Source: Ruegeria sp. R13_0 (GTDB lineage: Bacteria; Pseudomonadota; Alphaproteobacteria; Rhodobacterales; Rhodobacteraceae). From it: a stretch of 64,000 bases of DNA. Shown in pieces: positions 54,637 through 63,083 of the stretch; the first letter of the stretch is position 1; every line of letters begins with the position of its first letter. The position numbers were made by a program, and so were the translations under genes. The DNA lies in contig NZ_JAGHRB010000004.1 of assembly GCF_017743995.1 (NCBI RefSeq), forward strand, positions 1-64,000. Reading direction: 5' to 3'. The notes below the pieces were generated by a model. The model was given only the letters and a program-made list of their open reading frames with translations, was not told the DNA's origin and searched no databases.

Positions 54637-55157
54637 GAGGTCGTATCCCGCAACTTCTTGTAAGCATGACGCATATCAGCATCCATCATTGCTTCAAGTA
54701 CTTTGCGAAAACCGGCCACGGCCTCGGGCCCCGCATCCTTGTAGGCGGCCCGCATCCGCGCGCGCTGGGCGTCGGACAATGTCGCCTCAAGTGCGCGGCC
54801 TTTTCCCGTCAGAAACAGATGCCGCTCGCGCTTGTCGACGGTCCCAACCCGGCTTTCGACCATGCCGTCTTCGATCAGGGTCCTTAGCACCCGGTTCAGG
54901 GATTGTTTCGTCACCCCCAGAATGGCCAGCAGGTTGTTTACCGTTGTGCCGGGGGCGCGGTTGATGAAGTGGATCGCCCGGTGATGCGCCCGCCCGTAAG
55001 ACATGTCCGACAGGATTCGATCCGGGTCCGCCGTGAACCCCCGATAGGCGAAAAACATCGCCTCAATCCCCTGCCGCAACTGCTCATCGGTTAGGAATAA
55101 CAGGCTTTCACCCCCAAATACCGGGGCGGGGCGGATTTCGGACATTTCATGCCTCAT
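54633..55157 (-). CDS. petP: MarR-family regulator PetP
   Basis: A 174-residue MarR-type winged-helix protein (HHRAIHFINRAPGTTVNNLL, LGVTKQSLNRVLRTLIEDGM, TVDKRERHLFLTGKGR with the wing). It is the upstream partner of petR, as in other Rhodobacterales. An internal ATG at codon 5 is an alternative start. Divergent from ilvE. Confidence 0.85.
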   Translation of the reverse strand: MRHEMSEIRPAPVFGGESLLFLTDEQLRQGIEAMFFAYRGFTADPDRILSDMSYGRAHHRAIHFINRAPGTTVNNLLAILGVTKQSLNRVLRTLIEDGMVESRVGTVDKRERHLFLTGKGRALEATLSDAQRARMRAAYKDAGPEAVAGFRKVLEAMMDADMRHAYKKLRDTTS

Positions 55158-55304
55158 GTGTTACACGATCTGTAGTTTAAGTCAGCCTTATTGACATTCC
55201 AAGGGCAGACAGGTATCGAATCGCAGTTTTTGCGCAAGATTGTGTCCGCTCCGGTCCTAACTAGCGCAACATTCGCAAATTCAACCCGGTTCAGGAGGTT
55301 TCGC

Positions 55305-56171
55305 ATGGCGGGGTATGATGATCGTGATGGCACCATCTGGTTGGATGGCAAGCTGGTCCCATGGCGCGAGGCCAATGTCCACATCCTGACACATGCGATG
55401 CACTACGCCTCGTCCGTGTTCGAAGGCGAGCGCGCCTATAACGGCAAGATCTTCAAAAGCCGGGAACATTCCGAACGTCTGATCGCCTCGGCCGAGGCGC
55501 TGGACATGCCGATGCCCTACGATGTGGATCAGATCGAGGCCGCCAAGGAAGAGGCCCTGAAAGCCAGCGGCCTGAAGGACGCCTATGTCCGCGCGCTGGT
55601 CTGGCGTGGTTCGGGCGAGGATATGGGCGTGGCCTCGGCCAAGAACCCCGTGCGGATGGCTGTCGCCGTCTGGCCGTGGGGGGCCTACTACGGCGACGCC
55701 AAGATGCAAGGTGCCAAGCTGGACATCGCCGAATGGAAACGCCCCAGCCCTGAGACCATTCCGGTTCACGCCAAGGCGGCGGGCCTCTACATGATCTGCA
55801 CCATCTCCAAGCACAAGGCCGAGGCTAAGGGCTGCTCGGATGCGCTGTTCATGGATTGGCGCGGTTATGTGGCCGAGGCCACCGGGGCCAACGTCTTCTT
55901 CGTCAAGGATGGTGAGGTCCACACTCCGCTGGCGGATTGCTTCCTGAACGGCATCACCCGCCAGACCGTCATCCAGATGCTGAAAGACAAGGGCATTACC
56001 GTGCATGAGCGCCGCATCAAGCCCGAGGAAATGGCTGATTTTGAACAATGCTGGCTGACCGGTACGGCGGCCGAGGTTACTCCGGTCGGGCAAATCGGCG
56101 ACTACACCTTTGAGGTTGGCGATCTGACCCGCGAAATCGCGGAAGATTACGAGAAACTCGTTCGCGCCTGA
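55305..56171 (+). CDS. ilvE: Branched-chain amino-acid aminotransferase
   Basis: A 288-residue class IV PLP enzyme making Val, Leu and Ile from their keto acids. THAMHYASSVFEGERAY, the ALFMDWRGYVAEATGANVFF region and LTGTAAEVTPVGQI are present. AGGAGG six bases before the ATG at 55305 fixes the start; a longer open frame upstream is not used. A terminator follows. Confidence 0.93.
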   Translation: MAGYDDRDGTIWLDGKLVPWREANVHILTHAMHYASSVFEGERAYNGKIFKSREHSERLIASAEALDMPMPYDVDQIEAAKEEALKASGLKDAYVRALVWRGSGEDMGVASAKNPVRMAVAVWPWGAYYGDAKMQGAKLDIAEWKRPSPETIPVHAKAAGLYMICTISKHKAEAKGCSDALFMDWRGYVAEATGANVFFVKDGEVHTPLADCFLNGITRQTVIQMLKDKGITVHERRIKPEEMADFEQCWLTGTAAEVTPVGQIGDYTFEVGDLTREIAEDYEKLVRA

Positions 56172-56183
56172 TAAGACCTTGAA

Positions 56184-56205
56184 CCCCCGCTTCGGCGGGG
56201 TTTTT
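56184..56205 (+). terminator. Terminator of ilvE
   Basis: CCCCGC and GCGGGG form a 6-bp stem with loop TTCG, followed by five T, 14 bases after the stop codon. Confidence 0.88.
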
Positions 56206-56206
56206 G

Positions 56207-56238
56207 TTGCAGATCGTGCAGAGTGTCTTGCAGATCGT
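56207..56238 (+). promoter_or_regulatory. Pair of direct repeats upstream of the AraC gene
   Basis: TTGCAGATCGT occurs at 56207-56217 and exactly again at 56228-56238, a 21-bp period, two helical turns. This is the geometry of AraC-family half-sites. The same motif recurs, inverted, after the gene. Confidence 0.7.
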
Positions 56239-56281
56239 TCAACAGCATGGACCTTGGCGCCCTGCGCTGTATCTTTGTCCT

Positions 56282-57232
56282 ATGTTGGACCTACTCAGCG
56301 ATATCCTCACCCGCCTGTCCCTGCGCGGTACGTTCTATTTCCGAACCTCCTTCACCCCGCCTTTTGGGATTCAGGTGCCCGGTTTTGAAAACGTGGCCCG
56401 GTTTCATTTCGTCCAACGCGGAGAGCTGAAGGTCCACATCCCGGCATCCGGTGAGACCGTGCGTCTGAAACAGGGCGACCTGATCGTGATCCCGCATGGT
56501 GCGCAACATGCGCTGCTGTGCAATGAGGTCAGGCCATTTGACGCCTTGCCATTGGAACAGGTCCTCGACATCGCGGGCTATACCGGTGACGGCGTTCTGG
56601 TTTATGGCGGCGGGGACGAGGAACGCGATACCCAACTGATCTGTGGGCATTTTTCCTTCACGGGACCGGCTGGCCGGAATGGCACCGGTCATATGCTGAT
56701 TGACCGATTGCCGCCCTACATCCTGATCCAGAATTACGGCGAAGAAGGCGGATCGTGGATTGAGGCCACCCTGCGCATGATCGGCTCAGAAGTGTCCGGA
56801 GCGCGGATTGGCGGCGACCTGATTGCCCTGAAACTGTCCGAAGTGCTGTTTGCGCAGGCGATCCGGGCCTATCTGGAACATCAAAGCCCTGACGATGACG
56901 CCCTGGCCGGATTTGCCGACCCGCGGATCTCGCGCGCTTTGACCGCGTTCCACCAAGCCCCCGCGCAGGAATGGAGCGTGGCCAGCCTTGCCAATGAGGC
57001 AGCTATGTCGCGCACGGCCTTTGCCCAGCTTTTTGCCGAGAAGATGGGAACCACCCCGATGCAATATCTGACGGACTGGAGGATGCAGATCGCCTGCCAC
57101 GGTCTGACCGAGGGGCGTTGGAACGTGGCCGACGCCGCAGCCGAGGCCGGATATGCGTCTGAGGCGGCGTTTTCGCGGGTGTTCAAGAAACAGGTCGGAG
57201 TATCGCCGGCCGCCTATCGAGAAATGCACTGA
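56282..57232 (+). CDS. AraC-family regulator with N-terminal cupin
   Basis: A 316-residue regulator. An N-terminal cupin sensor (VARFHFVQRGELKVHI, KQGDLIVIPHGAQHALL) is joined to a C-terminal double helix-turn-helix (about 205-315: SVASLANEAAMSRTAFAQLF and DAAAEAGYASEAAFSRVF, followed by GVSPAAYR). Cupin-type AraC proteins sense small molecules. Matching half-site pairs upstream and downstream suggest it controls itself and the small membrane protein that follows. The effector is unknown. Confidence 0.85.
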   Translation: MLDLLSDILTRLSLRGTFYFRTSFTPPFGIQVPGFENVARFHFVQRGELKVHIPASGETVRLKQGDLIVIPHGAQHALLCNEVRPFDALPLEQVLDIAGYTGDGVLVYGGGDEERDTQLICGHFSFTGPAGRNGTGHMLIDRLPPYILIQNYGEEGGSWIEATLRMIGSEVSGARIGGDLIALKLSEVLFAQAIRAYLEHQSPDDDALAGFADPRISRALTAFHQAPAQEWSVASLANEAAMSRTAFAQLFAEKMGTTPMQYLTDWRMQIACHGLTEGRWNVADAAAEAGYASEAAFSRVFKKQVGVSPAAYREMH

Positions 57233-57249
57233 TCCGCCAACACTTCTGA

Positions 57250-57281
57250 ACGATCTGCAATATTTTGCAAACGATCTGGGC
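57250..57281 (+). promoter_or_regulatory. Second pair of AraC-type half-sites, inverted
   Basis: ACGATCTGCAA at 57250-57260 is the exact complement of the TTGCAGATCGT motif upstream of the regulator; ACGATCTGGGC at 57271-57281 matches it at 8 of 11 positions. The period is again 21 bp. It lies 63-94 bases before the next gene. Confidence 0.7.
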
Positions 57282-57343
57282 TGCTGCGTTCTCAAGTCAG
57301 TTCCTATTCTTGATCTGTCTCTGATTGAGGAAAGGAAATCCAG

Positions 57344-57709
57344 ATGTCCCTCCGTTTTGTCACCCGCAATATTCACGCTTATCTCGACTATCCCGTTGCC
57401 ATTGCGCTGATGGTGCTGCCCTTTGTGCTTGGTCTGGGCCAATCCAACCCGCTGGCGCTGTGGCTGTCCGTTGTCACCGGCGTTGCCGCTTTCGTCCTGA
57501 CAGTACTCACCGACCATCACCTGGGGATTTGGCAAGTGTTGCCTTACAAACTGCACCTCGCGGTGGATCTGGCCGTTGGCGTGACCTTCCTGCTGGCCCC
57601 CAGCTTGCTCGGCTTTTCGGGAATCGACGCGTTGTTCTACTGGCTGAACGGGGCCGCTGTTGTTGCCGTGATCTCGCTCAGCGCGCCGGAACAGACCGCA
57701 GCAGCCTGA
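57344..57709 (+). CDS. Four-span membrane protein with duplicated SPW-like repeat
   Basis: A 121-residue protein of two similar halves, each a two-span hairpin (DYPVAIALMVLPFVLGLG... and DLAVGVTFLLAPSLLGFSG...). The layout fits SPW-repeat-like proteins, though the SPW motif itself is missing. GAGGAAAGG lies upstream of the ATG. AraC-type half-sites lie just before it, so it is a likely regulon member. Confidence 0.7.
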   Translation: MSLRFVTRNIHAYLDYPVAIALMVLPFVLGLGQSNPLALWLSVVTGVAAFVLTVLTDHHLGIWQVLPYKLHLAVDLAVGVTFLLAPSLLGFSGIDALFYWLNGAAVVAVISLSAPEQTAAA

Positions 57710-57732
57710 GTTCTGTCTATCCCTCGCTACTG

Positions 57733-57759
57733 AAAGCCGCGCTGTCCTGCGCGGCTTTT
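57733..57759 (+). terminator. Terminator after the small membrane-protein gene
   Basis: AAAGCCGCGC and GCGCGGCTTT form a 10-bp stem with a 6-base loop, followed by T-rich sequence. Confidence 0.85.
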
Positions 57760-57960
57760 CCTTTATTAGGGTCTGTTTTGTTGGGCAAAACAGGCTCACT
57801 GGCTTGCCCGGACGTTTTACCTTGCAAAAACCGACAAAAACAGTCAGAAAATAGCAACGCCAGATGAACCGATCAAGCACATGGTTCCGGGGCGGTCAGT
57901 GGGCTCAGCAAGTTCAGTCGTGATGGCCTGCCACCGTTCCGGGAACGACCGAGGGAACCG

Positions 57961-58149
57961 ATGCGTACCAGATTTGAAGAGCTGCTATCCGACCCGTGTT
58001 GCGCGTCCTGCGATTGCGACGCGCTGGCCTCGGATGTCGAGGCCTATCTAGATCGCAAAACCTGCGACGCAGAAAAATGCCGAGAGCTGAACCAACAGCC
58101 CTCGGACGATGTTGTCAGAGAAACACCCAAAAGGGCGCGCGATCAGTAG
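57961..58149 (+). CDS. Small Cys-rich protein of unknown function
   Basis: A 62-residue frame with GAGGGAACC just before the ATG. Six Cys fall in two groups (CCASCDC near 13-19 and CDAEKC near 35-40), suggesting a metal site. The gene overlaps the 3' end of cobO on the other strand by seven bases. No family is recognised; I consider it probably real because of the ribosome-binding site and the Cys pattern. Confidence 0.45.
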   Translation: MRTRFEELLSDPCCASCDCDALASDVEAYLDRKTCDAEKCRELNQQPSDDVVRETPKRARDQ

Positions 58150-58742
58150 TCCACGCCGCGCTGGGCTTTGATCCCGGCTTGGAACGGGTGCTTTTCTTCG
58201 GTCATCTCGGTGACCAGATCGGCATAATCCCGCAGCTCTTGCGGGGCATCGCGGCCCGTCAGGAATACGCTGGTCTTGTCCGAACGGCCATTCAGCCCCT
58301 CGATCACACGCTCAACCGACAGGTATTCGTAGCGCAGCGCGATGTTGATCTCATCAAGCACAACCAGATCGTAGTCCCCGCTGGCCATCAGGTCGCAGGC
58401 CTTGTCGAACGCGGCGGTTGCGGCGGCGATGTCGCGTTCCCGATCCTGAGTGTCCCAAGTGAAGCCTTCACCCATTGTGTGCCATCTCACGAGGTCGCGT
58501 TCTTCGAAAAAGCGCCGCTCGCCGGTTTTCCACTTGCCCTTGATGAACTGTACAACGGCCACCTTCTGGCCCCAGCCAAGCGCACGGATGACCACACCAA
58601 AAGCGGCAGAGGATTTGCCCTTACCCTTGCCGGTATTGATCAGCACCAGGCCACGATCAGGGTCGACCGCTTCGGACACTTTCTTGCGGTGCTTGGCCTG
58701 CACCTCTTGCATCTTTTCCTTGTGGTCTTGTGCGTCACTCAT
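58143..58742 (-). CDS. cobO: Cob(I)yrinic acid a,c-diamide adenosyltransferase
   Basis: A 199-residue CobO/CobA-type enzyme with the P-loop GKGKGKSSAAFG (about 38-49), VQFIKGKWKTGER and VVLDEINIAL. It attaches the adenosyl group to cobalt in vitamin B12 synthesis or salvage. It stands alone here; the rest of the cob genes are not in the window. Confidence 0.93.
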   Translation of the reverse strand: MSDAQDHKEKMQEVQAKHRKKVSEAVDPDRGLVLINTGKGKGKSSAAFGVVIRALGWGQKVAVVQFIKGKWKTGERRFFEERDLVRWHTMGEGFTWDTQDRERDIAAATAAFDKACDLMASGDYDLVVLDEINIALRYEYLSVERVIEGLNGRSDKTSVFLTGRDAPQELRDYADLVTEMTEEKHPFQAGIKAQRGVDY

Positions 58743-58798
58743 GTTGGGCCCTCATTGATTGTTGCGCTCAAACTAAGCGAAGTTGGCGAAAGGTAAAG

Positions 58799-59734
58799 TC
58801 ACGGTTTGTGGTCGGTCAGAGACCGCGCCTTGCCGCGCTCCAACCCCAGCTGATGTTCGCGCCAGACCACGACCACATTGCCTGCAATCACCAGCGCAGC
58901 CCCCAGCAAGATTGCCAGCGTCGGCAGCTCATCGAACCAGAAATAGCTGATCGCAATGGCGAACAGCATGGTTGTGTAGTCATAAGGCGCCAGCATCGAC
59001 GCCTGACCAAACCGATAGGACGAGGTGACAAGGATCTGCGCAACCCCACCGATCAGACCCAAAACGACCAATAACAGAGCCTGATCCAGTGTTGGCATGG
59101 TCCAACCCCAAAACACGGTCAGCGATGACAGGAGCGTTGCCGTGATCGAGAAATAGAACACGATGGCGGCGGGGTGGTCGACCTTGACCAATTGCCGGAT
59201 ATGGATCTGCACAAAGGCCCGCGCGATGGTTGCAGCCAGAACGCACAACGCTCCAATCGTTGCCGCCACCTCCATTTCAGTGCTGCCGAGCCGGGGCCAG
59301 AGCATGATCAGAACCCCCACCAGCCCCAGCATCACCGCACCGATGCGGATCATGCGAATGCGCTCACCCAACAGCAGGGCGGCCAGGACGAGGGTGAAAA
59401 TCGGGGTCGCATAGCCTATGGCGGTGACCTCGGGCAAAGGCAGCAGGCTGAGGCCAGTAAAGGTCAGGCCCATTGCGCTGGTGCCCAGAACGCCGCGCCA
59501 GAAATGGCCCATGGGTTTCTTGACGACAAAACCCTGCGACAGCTCTCCGCGCCAGATCAGCCAGGCGATGATGACGGGAATCGCCAGGAGAGACCGGAAA
59601 AAGACCAGCTCACCCGGTGGAAAATCTTCGGACAACGCTTTGACCAAGGCCGACATCGAGGTGAACAGCATCAAGGCTGTCAATTTCAGGCCCACAGCAA
59701 GAGCGGGGCGGTGCGATGTCAAGGGTTGTGCCAT
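58799..59734 (-). CDS. DMT-superfamily (EamA) transporter
   Basis: A 311-residue protein with about ten membrane spans in two EamA repeats (SALVKALSEDFPPGELVFFR in the first, FVQIHIRQLVKVDHPAAIVF in the second). It probably exports a metabolite through the inner membrane; the substrate is unknown. It lies 54 bases upstream of cobO on the same strand. Confidence 0.8.
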   Translation of the reverse strand: MAQPLTSHRPALAVGLKLTALMLFTSMSALVKALSEDFPPGELVFFRSLLAIPVIIAWLIWRGELSQGFVVKKPMGHFWRGVLGTSAMGLTFTGLSLLPLPEVTAIGYATPIFTLVLAALLLGERIRMIRIGAVMLGLVGVLIMLWPRLGSTEMEVAATIGALCVLAATIARAFVQIHIRQLVKVDHPAAIVFYFSITATLLSSLTVFWGWTMPTLDQALLLVVLGLIGGVAQILVTSSYRFGQASMLAPYDYTTMLFAIAISYFWFDELPTLAILLGAALVIAGNVVVVWREHQLGLERGKARSLTDHKP

Positions 59735-59788
59735 TGGCCGGGAACCTGCGCTTTTGGCGCGGAAAGATCAACGACGGGATTGTACCAA

Positions 59789-60460
59789 TCAGGGGGTTTC
59801 CCATGACGCGGGCACGGGGTGGCCGATTTCATCCGCGAAGGCCCTGAGGAATTCGAGCATCTGCGCCCGGCGTGTTTGCGCCAGAGCATGGCCCGCTTCG
59901 GTCAGCATATCGTCGGGCAAGCTCAGCAGCTTTACTTTCCAGTGGTCGATCGAAAAATTCAGGTCGTCCAGATCGCGCGCCTTGGCAAAGGGATCCTCGG
60001 GGTCGTAGAGATCCCGGCCCAACGCACCCGCGACCGCAAAGGTGCGCGCAATACCGATGGCCCCCAATGCATCAAGCCGGTCCGCATCTCGCAGGATGCG
60101 CGCTTCGGATGTGCGGGGCGGGATGTTGGCCGAGAAGCTGTGGGCCTCGATCGCATGTTGGGTGGCTTGGATCTGTCCGTCAGAAAAGCCCAATTCCTCC
60201 AGAATAGGCTCTGATTCCTGCGCGGATCGGCGTGAGGCCAAGTGGCGGTTCGGGTCGTTCTTTGGCAGGTTGATCAGGTCATGCAGATAGCTGGCAGCCA
60301 GCAACACAGCCATGTCCGCCTGATCATCTGCAATCGCCTGAGCATTCCGCCAAACCCGATCCAGATGGGCCAGATCATGTGCGGGATCGGTTTGCATACG
60401 CTGCGCGACGATGCCGCGCAGGTGTGTGCGCAGATCAGCCAATTTGTCCACGGTTTTCAC
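59789..60460 (-). CDS. HD-domain phosphohydrolase-like protein
   Basis: About 223 residues. The HD motif is present: [31 protein letters not shown] and [14 protein letters not shown]. The family hydrolyses nucleotides or phosphodiesters; the substrate is unknown. I start at GTG 60460, inside the end of aroC, with GGGG eight to twelve bases upstream; an ATG at 60493 and a GTG at 60451 are alternatives. In each case it overlaps aroC and is translationally coupled. Confidence 0.75.
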   Translation of the reverse strand: MKTVDKLADLRTHLRGIVAQRMQTDPAHDLAHLDRVWRNAQAIADDQADMAVLLAASYLHDLINLPKNDPNRHLASRRSAQESEPILEELGFSDGQIQATQHAIEAHSFSANIPPRTSEARILRDADRLDALGAIGIARTFAVAGALGRDLYDPEDPFAKARDLDDLNFSIDHWKVKLLSLPDDMLTEAGHALAQTRRAQMLEFLRAFADEIGHPVPASWETP

Positions 60461-61535
60461 CGATCTGACCCCGGTGCAGCAGCAGATGGTCAAGGATCAC
60501 GCAAGCCATCATCGCCTCGCCCACCGGCACCGCGCGGATACCAACGCAAGGGTCGTGGCGGCCTTTGGTGATGATCTCAGTTTCCTCGCCGGATTTGGTG
60601 ATCGTCTTGCGCGTGGTCAGAATTGACGAAGTCGGTTTGACGGCAAAGCGCACCACGACATCCTGCCCCGTGGAGATCCCGCCAAGGATGCCACCGGCGT
60701 GGTTCGAGCTGTATTGCGGGCCGTTCTGACCCATGAAGATCTCATCCGCATTGGCTTCACCGGTCAGTTCAGCGGCGGCCATGCCTTCGCCGATCTCGAC
60801 GCCTTTGACCGCGTTGATCGACATCATCGCGGCGGCCAGATCAGTATCTAACTTGGCGTAAATCGGTGCGCCAAGCCCGGCGGGGACGCCACGCGCGACG
60901 ACTTCAATGATCGCACCGACCGAGTTGCCGGATTTGCGCAGGTCATCCAAATAGGCGGCCCAGTCCTCGGCGGCTTGGGCATCGGGTGTCCAGAACGGGT
61001 TCTGTTCGATCTGCGACCAGTCGAAATTGGCGCGGTCGAATTTGTGCGGGCCGATCTGGGTCATGTAGCCGGTGATCTGCACATTGGATGCGATTTGTTT
61101 GATCGCTTCACGCGCCAGCCCTCCTGCCGCAACGCGCGACGCGGTTTCACGGGCCGAGCTACGCCCTCCGCCGCGATAGTCGCGGATGCCGTATTTCTGC
61201 CAGTAGGTGATATCGGCATGTCCCGGACGGAACTTCTCCATGATATCACCGTAGTCTTTCGAGCGCTGATCGGTGTTCTCGATCATCAGCTGAACCGGCG
61301 TGCCGGTGGTCTGGCCTTCGAACACGCCCGAGAGGATTTTGACCTGATCAGGTTCGCGCCGCTGCGTGGTGAACTTGTTCTGCCCCGGTTTGCGCTTGTC
61401 CAGCCAGTGCTGGATCATCGCCTCGTCGATCTGTACGCCCGGAGGGCAGCCGTCGACCGTCGCGCCCAAGGCGGGCCCGTGGCTTTCGCCCCAGGTGGTG
61501 ACGCGGAAGAGGTGTCCAAAGCTGTTCATCGACAT
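60435..61535 (-). CDS. aroC: Chorismate synthase
   Basis: A 366-residue AroC of normal length converting EPSP to chorismate with reduced FMN. The signatures [39 protein letters not shown] with [17 protein letters not shown], and [17 protein letters not shown] are intact. Its 3' end overlaps the HD-domain gene. Dependence on reduced FMN is of interest next to the riboflavin gene 140 bases upstream, but they are separated by a dispersed repeat. Confidence 0.95.
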   Translation of the reverse strand: MSMNSFGHLFRVTTWGESHGPALGATVDGCPPGVQIDEAMIQHWLDKRKPGQNKFTTQRREPDQVKILSGVFEGQTTGTPVQLMIENTDQRSKDYGDIMEKFRPGHADITYWQKYGIRDYRGGGRSSARETASRVAAGGLAREAIKQIASNVQITGYMTQIGPHKFDRANFDWSQIEQNPFWTPDAQAAEDWAAYLDDLRKSGNSVGAIIEVVARGVPAGLGAPIYAKLDTDLAAAMMSINAVKGVEIGEGMAAAELTGEANADEIFMGQNGPQYSSNHAGGILGGISTGQDVVVRFAVKPTSSILTTRKTITKSGEETEIITKGRHDPCVGIRAVPVGEAMMACVILDHLLLHRGQIGENRGQIG

Positions 61536-61613
61536 GGGGCGGGCTCCTTTGCGGGTTGTGATTAGCGGGGAGAGCCTTTGGCCTCAAGTGGATTTGCGTT
61601 TGAAATGGGGGAA

Positions 61614-61673
61614 GGGGGCTCTGCCCCCGTCGCGCAAGCGCGCCTCCCCCGAGGTATTTTCAAACAGAAGAAG
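61614..61673 (+). repeat. Dispersed roseobacter repeat, copy 3 (between aroC and ribH2)
   Basis: A GGGGGC-TCT-GCCCCC hairpin, a CGCGC-AAGC-GCG mini-stem and the conserved tail CCCCCGAGGTATTTTCAAAC then AGAAGAAGG. It ends two bases before the ribH2 stop on the opposite strand, so here it cannot be a ribosome-binding site for its neighbour. Confidence 0.7.
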
Positions 61674-61675
61674 GA

Positions 61676-62113
61676 TCAGGTTGCCTTGATCGCTTGGCGG
61701 GTTTTCGTGATGTTGAGGGCGGCGTTGGCAGCCTCGCGCCCTTTTTGCACGAAGTGGTCGCGGTAGATGGCGTTGTGGTGGTCGGTTTCCTGATACTGAT
61801 GCGGGGTGAGCGAAATCGACAGGACCGGAACGCCGGTGTCGAGGCTTGCGCGCATCAGGCCGTCAACCACGGCCTGGGCTACGAAATCGTGCCGGTAGAT
61901 GCCTCCATCAACCACGAAGGCTGCACAAGCGACGGCTGCGTATTGGCCGGTTTGGGCCAGATCACGTGCGATCAGGGGCATTTCAAACGCGCCGGGGACG
62001 TCGAACACGTCAACCTGATCGGCGGGGATGAGTTCCAGAAACCCTTCGAGCGCGCGGTCGACGATATCGGAATGCCAGTTGGCTTTGATAAAAGCATAGC
62101 GGGTGTGTGTCAT
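61676..62113 (-). CDS. ribH2: 6,7-dimethyl-8-ribityllumazine synthase, type 2
   Basis: A 145-residue lumazine synthase. It joins an aminopyrimidine with a butanone phosphate in riboflavin synthesis. VPGAFEMPLIARDLA, VVDGGIYRHDFVAQAVVDGL and SISLTPHQYQE match the type 2 (RibH2, Brucella-like) group rather than the usual icosahedral type. AAGGAGATC precedes the ATG. An FMN riboswitch in its leader controls it. Confidence 0.9.
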   Translation of the reverse strand: MTHTRYAFIKANWHSDIVDRALEGFLELIPADQVDVFDVPGAFEMPLIARDLAQTGQYAAVACAAFVVDGGIYRHDFVAQAVVDGLMRASLDTGVPVLSISLTPHQYQETDHHNAIYRDHFVQKGREAANAALNITKTRQAIKAT

Positions 62114-62191
62114 CGTGATCTCCTTAGCAAAACAGACACTTCACCCAAGGCGATCACGAGCAGACACGCCGTATCACCGACGCATCTGGCA

Positions 62192-62340
62192 CGTTCTCTT
62201 TCATCCGGACTTTAACCGTCGGCTCTGGCCTCTCACCAGATCTGCTGACACCCCTTCGTGAACACGGCGAGGCCGCTCGCGGGCTTACGGATCATCGCCC
62301 GTATACCGCCGGTGGGGAATTTCACCCCGCCCTGAGAACG
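62192..62340 (-). ncRNA. FMN riboswitch (RFN element)
   Basis: On the minus strand the leader has the paired ends CGTTCTC and GAGAACG, the conserved GGGGTGAAATTCCCCACCGG, CGGTAT, AAGCCCGCGAGCG, CAGATCTGGTGAGA and GCCGACGGTTAAAGTCCGGA, all hallmark positions of the FMN aptamer. It ends about 78 bases before the ribH2 ATG. FMN binding should repress the gene, by sequestering the start region or by termination; I did not resolve the expression platform. Confidence 0.97.
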
Positions 62341-62397
62341 AGGCGGACCTTGCATAGAATGGACCTCCTCTGCAAGAGATTTGGCAGGAGGAATCTC

Positions 62398-63027
62398 ATG
62401 CACCCGAATCCCGCCTTCCGCGCTGAGGAGATCAGCCGACATATCGCCTTTGCCCGCGACCGCGGTTTTGGCGTTTTGGCCGTGTCGACTGATGCCGCGC
62501 CTTTGATCAGCCACGTGCCGTTTCTGCTGTCTGAAGATGGCGTGGTGGCTGAGTTGCATCTTGTCCGGTCGAATCCGATTGTTCGGCTGCTGAAGGCGCC
62601 GCAGGCGGCCCGGATCGCGGTTTTGGGGCCTGACAGTTATGTCTCGCCCGATTGGTATGAGGTGAGCGATCAGGTGCCGACATGGAACTATGTCGCCGTT
62701 CATCTGATCGGCGTTCTGGAACTGCGCCTGGCGGAGGAAATGCGGGACCTGTTGGACCGGCAGTCGGCGTTTTTCGAAGAAAGGCTGCGCCCGAAGCCGC
62801 CCTGGCACAGCAGCAAGATGGAGGGCGACGCGCTTGAGCGGATGATGCGGATGATTCTGCCCTGCCGGATGCAGGTTGAGGATATTCAGGGCACGTGGAA
62901 GCTGAACCAGAACAAACCTGATGACGTTCGGATGCGGGCGGCGGAGCAGGTCGGGACGTTTGGAATCGGCTCGGAGGTGCAGGCCCTGCAGGCGCTGATG
63001 CGCGCTGTGGAGCCCTCAGGCAAATGA
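62398..63027 (+). CDS. FMN-binding negative transcriptional regulator, PaiB family
   Basis: A 209-residue PaiB-like protein (MHPNPAFRAEEISRHIAFAR; PTWNYVAVHLIGVL; PKPPWHSSKMEGDALERM; WKLNQNKPDDVR). The family has an FMN-binding split barrel and was named as a regulator, though its true role is often unclear. AGGAGG six bases before the ATG at 62398 sets the start. It is divergent from the FMN riboswitch; its 5' end begins 58 bases from the riboswitch. Confidence 0.82.
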   Translation: MHPNPAFRAEEISRHIAFARDRGFGVLAVSTDAAPLISHVPFLLSEDGVVAELHLVRSNPIVRLLKAPQAARIAVLGPDSYVSPDWYEVSDQVPTWNYVAVHLIGVLELRLAEEMRDLLDRQSAFFEERLRPKPPWHSSKMEGDALERMMRMILPCRMQVEDIQGTWKLNQNKPDDVRMRAAEQVGTFGIGSEVQALQALMRAVEPSGK

Positions 63028-63083
63028 CGGCTTTTGTTTTCTGCACCCTGCTGTAAGGTCGGCTCAAACAAAGGAGTGCGCGC

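Noticed and set aside
57772..57793. CTGTTTTG/CAAAACAG hairpin after the small membrane-protein terminator
   Set aside because: A perfect 8-bp stem but AT-rich, without a T tract and with no clear neighbouring feature to serve; a real terminator precedes it.
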